Origin: Balanoglossus misakiensis | Taxonomy: Eukaryota; Hemichordata | Assembly (NCBI GenBank): GCA_040954595.2 | Contig: CM082578.2 | Location: 16,864,001-16,928,000 of the forward strand | DNA: 64,000 nt | Direction: 5' to 3' | Part shown: positions 14,677 to 40,537 of the stretch, in pieces | How positions within the stretch are numbered: position 1 is the stretch's first letter | Layout of the letters: each line of letters begins with the position of its first letter | Position numbers and translations under genes: made by a program | Notes under the pieces: generated by a model | Told to the model about the DNA's origin: nothing | Databases searched by the model: none | The model's input: only the letters and a program-made list of their open reading frames with translations

Positions 14677-16095
14677 CTATGAACAGTCCGTGTATGTGGT
14701 CACCATATTGCCAACTCTTTGCGTCACTGTGCGGCAAGTTTTTCCTCCTGAAAACAAAACCATAATATAAAATGTTGACATCAATGATCATAGTTTCAGC
14801 TTAGTACAATGTACCTGACCCCATTTTACATTTTTTCCAGAATTTTTTAAATTAATTTTCCAGTAATTTTAATTCCTCACCTGATCTGTGTGTGTTCATC
14901 TGTTTATGTACTGTTTTATGTACCTGCAAAAAAAATATATTCATTAGAAAAAACTTTAAATGGGAATTATTATTTTGCATGTTTGAAATTTAACTGGTTG
15001 GCCAACTGACTGACCGATCGACTGTCTGTCTTTCTGGGCTTGATCACTGAGTAAATCGTGCAGATGTGCAAATACCAGGCAGGCAGCAATCATGTATAAT
15101 TCAACAATACACGTAACATACCTTTGCATGAGAATTCTGGTGCTGTTTCGAAGCTCCTCCAAAGTTGAAATGGAATCCATTGCCACCACCTGTATGACTT
15201 CCAAACAGATCTCCAAACATATCAAAACCAAAGTCATCATTATCGTCCTCGTCCCCCCAGAAGTCATTATCAAATTTAAAATGACTGTCTCCAAAGTTGA
15301 AATTGAAGTGACCATTTCCTCCTGATCGCTTGCTTCCACGCCCATGGTATGTGTTAAAACTTTCATCAAAGCTTTTGAAAAAGTCATTGAAGTTGAATTT
15401 AAACTCTCCACCACCGCCGCCAGTGCCCCTGTTGGCATGCTCCTCAAATGCCGATGCTCCAAGTTGGTCATACTGTCTGCGTTTGTCAGGATCAGATAGT
15501 ACTTCATATGCTGCCAAGGAAAAGTAGAGACATGCAAATCAATACTTGAGAAGAAACTTAGTGAAGCAGGAGCAAAGTTAAACAGACGTAAACAACCCCT
15601 CCTTCCACCAGTGCCCCTGTGTTTGTACTATCTCTGATTTATAGCAGGTCATATTCTGATCTCAGATGGGAAGACTACAAGTTGTTTATGCCATCTTAGA
15701 AGGTTATAAAAGTTCATCACAGACAAGTAATGTTATGTGCTTGCATAAAATTACAATTGTCTGTAAGTATGACAAAATTCTCTTCATGGTGAAGCAAACT
15801 TGTTACTGAAATTGACGTTAATAATCATGCTTGTTAGATAGAGGCCACATTCAAGAACAATCCATATGTGTACATTACCTTTGGCTATTTCAACAAATTG
15901 ACTTTCAGCATCAGGGTCTGTGTTTTTGTCAGGGTGGTACTTCACAGCTAATTTCCTGAAAGCTTTCTTGATCTGTCTGTCTGACGCATCTCTTGGAACA
16001 CCCAGAATGTCATAGTAGTCCCTTGTTTTGGAAAGGACCATTTGACAAAGCAGGAAGCTGCAGGCGCAGGCAAAGACTACTGCTTGACATTGCAT
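14677..16095 (-). CDS. ER-resident DnaJ homologue, DNAJB9/ERdj4-like, 4 exons, 239 aa
   Basis: The product is a BiP co-chaperone of the ER lumen that stimulates Hsp70 ATPase and takes part in ER-associated degradation and the unfolded-protein response (family knowledge). Coding exons on the minus strand are 16095-15879, 15510-15122, 14923-14881 and 14747-14677, all GT-AG with phases 1, 0 and 1 joining in frame. Residues 1-22 form a hydrophobic signal peptide. The J domain spans about residues 26-90 with the HPD motif at 54-56 (KYHPDKN). A Gly/Phe/Asn-rich region follows ([15 protein letters not shown] and similar). The last exon encodes [19 protein letters not shown], nearly identical to the DNAJB9 C-terminus as I recall it, which separates it from other DNAJBs. 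Vertebrate DNAJB9 is about 223 aa. The 43-bp third exon is small but has clean splice sites. The gene is divergent from CRBN. Confidence 0.93.
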
Positions 16096-16653
16096 ATTTG
16101 AAGACTGTTCCTGTGAACGTGGAGATGTAGACTATGTTATGAATATGAGCGACATGCTACCAACTGGTTTGATCTAACTCCATTATTTTCAATAGCAATG
16201 CTGGACCTTTATAAAGGGAAATTGGGGTCCAGGGGTTTAATATGAACCCCAAATCGGTCTTTGTACATCAATATGTGCAGATTATCTGTCAAGAGATGTT
16301 GCTATGCTACGTACATATGTACTGTACGTTGGACACTTCGGTAAAGATAAGTGACAGTAGATGTTCTGACAACTGATCACATAAAAACCAGTGCCCGTGT
16401 GAATGTTTACGCCATCTCGATCAATGTACACTCACCTTTCTTGGACAGTACTGAAGACTTCTGATTTCTTTCTGCGCTGCGTAACTTTACCTTCGCAAAC
16501 CCGGAACTTCCGTAAATAAACAGCGCTCAGCCACGACTCAAATTTTGATTGGTCGAACTGTTATCCACGTGACTGGGATGACATCATCGTGTTGTCAAAA
16601 CCCGAACGGTCTCACGTTTTCACGCTTTATCTCGTCTAGCCCTGTAAACAAAT
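16096..16653. promoter_or_regulatory. Bidirectional promoter between DNAJB9 and CRBN
   Basis: Only 558 bp separate the two start codons, so both promoters and 5' UTRs must lie here. Visible elements: a back-to-back ETS-type palindrome CCGGAACTTCCG at 16501-16512, an inverted CCAAT box (ATTGG) at 16548-16552, and CCACG cores at 16531-16535 and 16565-16569. Each CCACG is exactly 12 bp from ATTGG, giving a symmetrical layout. The second CCACG is part of CCACGTGA, an E-box with an ACGT core that resembles XBP1/ATF6 sites. No TATA box is obvious. Factor binding is inferred. Confidence 0.7.
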
Positions 16654-19600
16654 ATGGCTGAAGATCGACTACCATTACTTCTGTACGATGAGCACGATGA
16701 AGATTCTTCGGATAGTGGTAAATATGGTTATAGTTTTGATATTATTCTATAATATTCACACTATTCTAATTTGAACAGAATGCAAAAAATCGAGAACGTA
16801 GCGTGCGACTGATAAACACCGTCGTGATACCGTGTGCATACGTGCAGTGTTATTGTAAACATGCTTGTCAGTTACGTCACTGTTCTGCAACTTGCAAGAC
16901 GTGTTCATCGTCGCATGCATCAACAGTGCGTTCACGTGTACGTGCTTTGATAGTGCCATTGCTTATTCCATGCCTCCGTGTTCGTCGAGACACTAGCTTG
17001 TCTGTCTTACTAAGATCAGTTTTGGAGTAAACAGTGACTTCGTGAAACAAATAATATCTGTCTTCGGTCGCTGCTATTAAATGACAATGTTATTGTTATC
17101 ATGGTTACATGTTTACAATTACTTTTATAATACATGCATAGAAAGTGAAAATGAGATAGAAATGCGTGTGGACCCAGAACCACCTCCTGTGGAGAAACCA
17201 GCAGACACCAACTATGACCCAGCCTTGCCAACTGCTCACTCTGTAAGTATTCATCCCTTTCACTCATAGAATGAGACTGTGCCAGGACAGGAAGGAAAAA
17301 CATCAACAATGCCCATGAACTTTTCTAGGCCAAAGGTTTTAGCACATTGCACATATGCAAGATTTTAAGAAGTCCGTACCATATACATTTACCTGGTTGT
17401 CTGTGCAGCAGAACTAGTTTTAGTGCTGCAGATATCAAAGTGCATTTCCGACAACCCACTGCTACTGAGAAATGGCGACTGACTTCTACCCTTTATCCAA
17501 AACAGTACCTGGGCACAGATTTAGAAGAATACAGCGGCCGTACTGTCCTGGACGATGACTGTTATATGAGTTTGCCGCTGTTGACATTACCCAGTGTGGT
17601 CCTGATACCTGGCCAGATGCTGCCATTGCATCTATTCCAACCAAGACTGGTATCCATGATGAAGACTGTACTACAAAGTAACAGAACATTCGGCCTTGTT
17701 ACATGGAGGTAAGAGGCACAGAATCGGAGTCCTTCCAAGTCAATCTGCTCACTGGTAACTGGAATATTGTTCAAAATTTGTTATTGACATATACACATTT
17801 GAACATGAGTATTACTGTTTGGAGATATGAAATCATTTCTCAGAAATGAGTCTTTTCAATTGATCAACCACTTTGATGCATTCCATCTTCATAGGTATGA
17901 TGACAATAGTGGTGAGCGTACCCTGGCTACTGTTGGAACCACAGCAGAGATTTTCTCAGTCAAGGAGGAGTCTGAAGCTGGCATTGACACCATGAGAATA
18001 AAGGCCATGGGACGGCAGCGATTTGAGCTTATTGAAACAAGGCGGCAGGTTGATGGGTATGTCACCTTATTTCTTTGTCATGTCTCTAATTCTGCTGTGA
18101 TCCAGACAAAACTGTGTGCGGTATAGTCGAATCTCAGGGCAGAACCGGTAGTTCACAATTACTACATGTTTAGTACAAATATACTACTTTTTAACAATTC
18201 TTTCTTTTTCCCCCACCCCTTTCCTTGAAGTGTTACCATGGCAAAAGTGAAAATACTGTCTGAAAAAGTTCTACCAGAGTGTCTTGAAGGAGCCAGACTT
18301 GATTCACAAAATCGATTCAGAATAAAAAGTGTTGTGGCAACAAGAAGGCAGGAAGATCAGGAGAGGAAGAATGGCCAGCCGGATATTGCCTGGATTAAGC
18401 GAACCAGGTTTACACCGGCCAACCTCACGTGGTGGCCTCCCTGGGTCTACCAGCAGTATGATTGTGTGAGTTCCATTTCTTGTCTGTGTTTGCTTTGATT
18501 GTGAAGTTCATTTTGTCTCCATCAACTCTCATCTGTTTTCCCTCTCGACATTCACTTACAAGATGGGACAAAGAGACTACCGTAAAATGGGAAATTTTTG
18601 CGACAGGATCTACCGAAAATCTGTCAGTTAAACTGTGCCTATCTGTCAATTGCAGGATTTATTGATGTACAAAATACGACAAGAGTTGGCAAGTTGGTAT
18701 GAAGGAACACAAACCAATGTATCATCAGTTCCATCGAACCCCACAGGTAAAAATCTTCAAGACATGTATTGTAGTTGGTCAGTGAATTGACCTGCATGCG
18801 TGAGTCATGTCCACTAAGGATATCAGGGATGTACTTCATTAATTACTTTTTTTGCTATCTTTTTCCCCATAGATTTTTCCTTCTGGGTTGCCAGTAATTT
18901 ACCTTTGAATGACAGGTGGAGGTTACGTTTACTTGAAATAGACTCAGCAGTCCAAAGGCTACGATGCGAATTAGATCTGCTGAAGAAGGTAAGAAACAAA
19001 GGGTACTTACCCTCTTAAAATGGTAAACCAAACCTCAGCTATGTACATATAATATTATATTGTGACAATGTTTCAGGACAATTCTGATGATGTCAGAATT
19101 TTTAATCCTACGTAACGTGTATTTATTCTTCAACAGTGCACTGTGTTGTGTTGCAAAGAATGTCATCAACAGATAGCAAAAAAGAGTGATGTTTTCAGGT
19201 GAGTTTTTTTTTTTTTGCGAAATGTTGGAATCAATATGTTATATAAGAATGGTGAGCAGTATATTTCTTTTCACTCTTGTGAACTGATTAGATGCTGTAT
19301 TGACTAATTTGTTGGTGTTGCTTGCTTACTTTTGTCTAGTATGTCACTGGATGGTCCAATGGCAGCTTATGTCAACCCAGGTGGTTATGTACATGAGACA
19401 TTGACCTGTTACAGAGCACAGGGTTTGAGTCTTGTTGGTCGAGCATCAACAGAGAACAGCTGGTTTCCAGGGTGGGTACATCATTTCATCACAGACTCTT
19501 CATAATCTGTCCAAACATACCAATAGTTGGAAGTGAAATGACTTGTATTTCAGTGCTTGCATCAAGTTTAACTTCCAAGGAAAGATCTGCCCTTTTTTTC

Positions 19601-19840
19601 AAAAAAAAGTAAATTATCTATCGTGATTTTAAATAGTCAATAATTTTGTTGTCAATCAGATATGCATGGAGGATTATCCAGTGCCGCGGGTGTGCCAGTC
19701 ACATGGGCTGGAAGTTCACATCACACGAGAAAAAATTGAAACCAGAGAAGTTCTGGGGGATATGCAGATCCTCCTTGTTCCCAGATTTAGAAGGCACCTC
19801 AGACTCTGAAGAAGATCTCCACTGGCAGCCTGTCATGTGA
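16654..19840 (+). CDS. Cereblon, substrate receptor of CRL4, 10 exons, 448 aa
   Basis: Cereblon links DDB1-CUL4-ROC1 to substrates and recognises C-terminal cyclic imide degrons (family knowledge). Exons: 16654-16717, 17142-17242, 17506-17708, 17895-18056, 18231-18465, 18656-18746, 18873-18988, 19137-19198, 19340-19471, 19660-19840; all are GT-AG and the sum is 1,347 nt. The acidic N-terminus ([15 protein letters not shown]) precedes a Lon-like domain ([40 protein letters not shown]). The C-terminal CULT domain has zinc ligands CCKEC and CRGC and the three-Trp pocket at about W386, W392 and W406 (human W380, W386, W400). Human cereblon is 442 aa. The ATG is the first in frame, in a divergent promoter shared with DNAJB9. 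Positions facing drug neosubstrates differ from human (see findings). Confidence 0.96.
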
Positions 19841-21029
19841 TCTGTTGCTGACTAAACTCGCAGAAACATAGTGATTGTTAGATCCCTGGATGAAGTGCCG
19901 GGGACTTCAAGGCATGGGCTTTGTCCATCTGTCCCTGATTTGCATGCATGGGCACTTGTGTCCATCTGCAGCCATTACGCAGACATGCCTGGACCAATTT
20001 CATTCAAAATTGGTTCATGGATAATGTGTTGTGATGTATATATGATGTATATACGAGTATGCACATGTGATCCAATATGGCTGCCAGGTGGCCATTTTGT
20101 CACAATTTTTCCATGTCCCGAGCCACATATTACTCAGACAGTCATGAGCTGTTCCATTCAATCACGGTGCAAGAACAGTGAACTGTGATCAACATATGCA
20201 TGTCAGTTCCTGTCACAGTATGAACCCAATGAGCTGCTTAGTGTTTTGTGATACTGAGTGTATATAACCATGTTGGTTAATACTTTGTTTGCAAACATTT
20301 TGCTAGCATGCCTTGATTGATTTCACTCCACTATAGTTTCCTCCAATGTTTTCTTGAACCATTAAACCAATTGGGACTGTGTAATTGACAATGACTTGTT
20401 CGTGTATGTCATAACGGTGCATATTTTTTAGAAATTTACAGCAGATTAAGTATGGCTAACAGCCTGTGCAATCAAAAAGAAACACTTTTCTTTGGTTTGT
20501 GAAAATTAACTTTTAATGAAAATTTGTGAGGCAGACTTAACTTTTAGTAAGCAGTGTTGTATTCTAGCTACTGGTTGTTGACAGCTCAGAAATGTTTTTC
20601 TTAATAAGTTTGTTTTGTGTCAATCGATCGTCATGTCAACAGTTACCCATAGTTACTTTACCTGTTCTAGTGAACATATATGTGTGCCCCCAGTAGCTAT
20701 CAAGTGCTGTAGGAAGGACATTTGTACATACATGTACATGTATGTTCTTAGTTGGAAATCATGTATGTGCAATAGAAAGTTCTATTTTTTCTATTTACTT
20801 GTACATCACTTTCCTTTCTAATGAAGGGAAAAATACATGTATGAGCTGACTGTTACAGAAATGAACTTGGAATGTAAAGAAATGTACCGGTAACTTTACA
20901 CCAAGGCCTGGATTGCCAAACAAGGGAAAATAGAAACAGAAAGACCACACCGTTAATTGTCTGTAAACCTATATTTTCATGTTTCCACATCCAGTGGACT
21001 TGACATTAATCCCCCATTAACATAATAAA
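19841..21029 (+). other. Probable CRBN 3' UTR with AATAAA at 21024-21029
   Basis: No coding exon is recognisable between the CRBN stop and the stop codon of the convergent channel gene. A canonical AATAAA lies at 21024-21029 and a weaker ATTAAA near 20,360, so the 3' UTR is probably 0.5-1.2 kb. The distal signal is only about 65 bp from the channel stop codon, so the two 3' UTRs are expected to overlap antisense. Confidence 0.5.
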
Positions 21030-21094
21030 GACATGTATATTGAAACTTGTAATGAAGCTGCTTTACTTGACTCTAAAAATATTTGCCAGAAAAT

Positions 21095-24000
21095 TCAAAT
21101 TTTACTCTGGCCGCTCATGGCTGTGACAATACTGTGCAGGGCATGCAGCTCTGATTTGCAAGCATTGTACATCTCCTCCAGTTTAGTGTCCAGGACATCT
21201 ATCTGTCTCAAGACAGCCGCTGGTGTCACACTGTGATCCTCATCAAATGCATCACCTGGCTGTGATGATGCCGGCTTCACGTGAACAATCTTTGGCGGGT
21301 AGCTGGCATGCTCGCTGGAGGTACTCTCGCGATGCCAGACAGTCTGTGGTACTGTGTGGATTTCCTAGAATAGATGGAATGGGAAAAAACTGACTGCAAA
21401 TGACTGCTTTCATCACACATTTGGGAGATTAAACCCATACATAACAGCTAGTGCCCATACGGATGATCCTGACAAATGTCATGAGATTGGTTTCCATATG
21501 TTGAGACATAGTGTATTCTTTGTGACACATACCAAATGATACAAAAGTATCTGGTAATATTGTCATACACAAAATATGTGTACTTGTAATTTTGATTTCT
21601 GCCCCGGTATAAAAGATACCAGATGCATACGAGATCTACATGTACGTTCTCATGTTATGTTGTACCATTTTATACAGGTACAGTTTATTTGTTGGGAATC
21701 CAAACAAAAGAGTACAATTATATTGGCAAAAGAGGGCGCCAATCGAAAACTGAACTGAAACTAACCTCATTTATGTCTTCTTGTGACCTTTCCTCTCGAC
21801 TTGCTTTTTGCACCAACAACTCCTCTATTTGTTCAATCTTTCTGGCGACATCTGTCAACAGTATCGCTGTGTTGTCCGACACAAACTCTCGAACCCAGTG
21901 ATCCTCTATAGGTGGGTATAAAGCAGAGATATTCCGTGTCAGAAAAGTACTACCACCTAGCACCCTATGCTGGAAACCGATTTGAACAATAAGTTTGCAA
22001 CCCATTGTAGTTTATTCCGAACGTGATTAAAAGTTGTGATGACTGCAAATTTCTTACACTAAACGTCAATATTCACTGTTTACCTCTTCCCTTTCGCACC
22101 GCTCTCCAGTTATACAGGGCGTTGTACAGCTGGTATTTCAGCTGCCGTTCAGTGTCCGGTTGAGTTTTGACCAGGTGTGGTAGAGTTGACATTCGCCTCG
22201 TCTTTATGATATTTACGTGCTGTGTTTTCTTCCCTTGGCGGTACAGTTTCCAGGTTGCTTGAATGCACCGTGCGGCGTAGTCTTTTCTCAACTGCACAAA
22301 TTCTGTCAAGTCAAACAACAAGACATTAAAGGAAAATAATTCGCTCGTGATTATCATCGTCAAACCGACCCCGCCACTGTGATCATGATTATTATGATGA
22401 TGATGATGATGATGATGATGACAACGACGAAGTGTACTGTTTTACATGGCAAACATATTTTAATTGCGCTGGAGCTTAGCCTAGCATAGGCTGCTATTAA
22501 TATGTCTCCATTTTGCTTTAGTCGCCACGGTGATTAAAAAAATTCACAAAACATGATCAGAACACAAAAAAGCCAGCGGCGTGGTAGGTTTCCATAGCCA
22601 CCGTGCGTAGCAACAATGCTCCGGAAACGGTATTCGACGGGATGTCAGTCTACTGAATGTTGCGAGGCTATCCGCTGATTTCTGGTGACGTCACGAGATG
22701 AATCAAAAAGACCTTCTGCAAATATGCATTATAAAATGAGCACTGAAGAAAATATTCCGCGACTCCTCAACAAAACAGGAGTATTGTACACACACGATGC
22801 CGTGAACGAGATTGAAGGAACGCTGCGCAAGTCTATCCGTATGTTATCATAGAGATGCGAACCATAGAGATACCATTATCTTACCTTGTCTCTCAACGTA
22901 TGCCAATATTCGCTTCTCCTGTTGAGTCAGTGTCAATCCCTCGTGGATGACGCTGATAAGGAGAGCCATCAGAAAGATGCCGAAAATCGACGAAATGCCG
23001 ACTAAAGTACGCCCGAGTAAAGAATCGGGGGAGACGTCACCAAAGCCTAGTGTTGTCATGGTAACTACTAACATCCATACCGAGTCCTGTATCGAGGATG
23101 AAACACCCAGACAGATCATTTCCACTAGAATTAACTGATTATCAGTTCTCAGTGCAGATGACAGACCCTAAAGGTGTCATCCGGTATAGTACGATTGCCT
23201 CAAAGGCAAGTCCTTCGTTTATAGAGAAGGGAGGGTGGATCGATCAAGATCTCAAGGATCGAGATTCGCAATATTGTCTCTGCATGTTGTCGCTTTTGTA
23301 TTTATGAGAAAAAACACGCCTATATCACGATGGTTCCAAACCACAGTTATATATTCTTTAAAATAAAGAGTTGCATCAAAACGAAGGAACTACGTTTCAC
23401 GTGTATATGGTGAACAAGTGTGCTTCCGTCTGTTCCTAGTAAAACACTCAACTTTGATCATAAATGAAAATACACATACCTGGAATGAGTTGTAGTTTTT
23501 GTCTCTACTTGCGGCCCTATCGAAAGCATATACCGCGTAACCAACGCCAAATATATTCAAGCAGTAGAAGATGAATATCATCACAAAGGGGTGCTTCAGA
23601 AAGTAACTTTTTATCAGAAAACTTGACTGCAGTTCGGTCTGCATGACCGACGCCAAGAAACGAGTTGATTTGCTTTTGGCCATCTCGTTGTGCTCTCGCA
23701 TGTATCGGGCAATCAGGTAAAATCTTAGGAAAATCAACAGCTGCATTTCCCCGGGCACGAAAACGTCCAAGAGCGGGGGGACGTGAAAAGCGCAGACGAA
23801 GAGTTCAACCAGGTAGTAGCCGCGTAGCGGTGACGTTAGAACCGTCGCCGTTTCGGGTAGGTGATGTTTGATGATCAGAAGCCTGCACTGCTTGTAATAG
23901 TAGCAGTACAGTGCAGCCACCGTCAGCAGTGAATCGATCGAAATTGCCATTTTAAGAACGAAAACTATTATAAGCGACGGCGGCAGTTCAGTCCACTTGG

Positions 24001-24657
24001 AGCGTGTCAAATCTGCAGCGGTGGTGTTCGGATACAGAACTCGAAATTCCAGGAGTCTCATGTTGTAGTATTCCAGATCGACGACCATCAGGCATCCCGC
24101 AATGATGGCCAGGACGCACAGCAACGTGGACACCCTGCTCAGAGATCGCCTGACATGACTCTTCGCGATCTCAATACGTTTGAATTCCTGCAATGATTGG
24201 TTAAACCGTGACAGAAATGGCTTCTCTGACACCACGCTTCTCCTGCTGTTCCTGGCGGAACCCAGTGGCTCCGTTGAAAACACATCGTCGACATCCGACG
24301 TAGATATCTGCGATGCTCGCCTTTGTCGCTCAGTTTGCACACCTTGATTGTTTCCGTTGATCGGCGGACATAGGAGACGCGACCCGTTATTGCAATTGGT
24401 GTGTCTGTGATGTGAGCCTTCTCGATCGTCGAATTCCTTGAGGACGGCGGAAAGCACACTCGTTTTCCTTTTGTCCATTCCCGGCTGAACATGTGGACGG
24501 CCGCTTTGGTGTTCCTGGCGGTCGTCTTGTCGTGAAATGTCATTAACCGATGAATCATGGCTGCTATTCAACTCTTTCGTCGGAGTTGTGAAAAATCTGA
24601 CATTTTTCAATTTCCTTTGGTCGTTTTCCTCTTCCCTGTGATGCGAACTCCTGATTT
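21095..24657 (-). CDS. Divergent SK/KCNN-type calcium-activated potassium channel, 5 exons recognised
   Basis: This is probably a voltage-insensitive K+ channel of the plasma membrane gated through calmodulin (family inference). Exons on the minus strand: 24657-23480, 23086-22885, 22302-22084, 21905-21766, 21364-21095; phases 0, 1, 1, 0 join in frame. Exon 1 encodes a Ser/Arg-rich cytoplasmic N-terminus, S1-S5 and FLRFYLIARYM, matching the SK S4 segment FLRLYLIARVM. Exon 2 gives the pore (VWMLVVTMTTLGFGDVSP) and S6. Exon 3 carries a calmodulin-binding-like helix (DYAARCIQATWKLYRQGKK). Exons 4-5 give coiled-coil-like segments (VARKIEQIEELLVQKA; VLRQIDVLDTKLEEMYNACK). A good acceptor precedes 24657 in phase 1, and no in-frame ATG lies upstream before a stop at 24740-24742, so a further 5' exon is needed; the first internal ATG is at 24478. 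A tiny exon ATG GCA G at 25121-25115 with a GTAAAA donor would fit, giving about 671 aa. Confidence 0.82.
22394..22421. repeat. (ATG)n microsatellite in channel intron
   Basis: About nine trinucleotide units lie just 5' of channel exon 3 (in transcript terms, within the intron between exons 2 and 3). Simple sequence. Confidence 0.9.
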
Positions 24658-24739
24658 CTGGAACAGTCGTAAGGATAAAAGATGGATAAGTGTTGTATGC
24701 AATTCGAACCGAACGAGGTGTAACGATGATGCCAAATCT

Positions 24740-40537
<15,798 letters not shown>

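Noticed and set aside
14956-15537. 193-codon minus-strand open frame over DNAJB9
   Set aside because: It is an alternative frame of DNAJB9 exon 2 plus intron. The true frame is set by the J-domain continuation [15 protein letters not shown] and the splice sites.
16531-16569. Canonical ERSE (CCAAT-N9-CCACG) or ERSE-II in the DNAJB9/CRBN promoter
   Set aside because: Spacing is 12 bp and the relative orientation of the CCAAT and CCACG elements does not fit either consensus, so only a UPR-like site is suggested.
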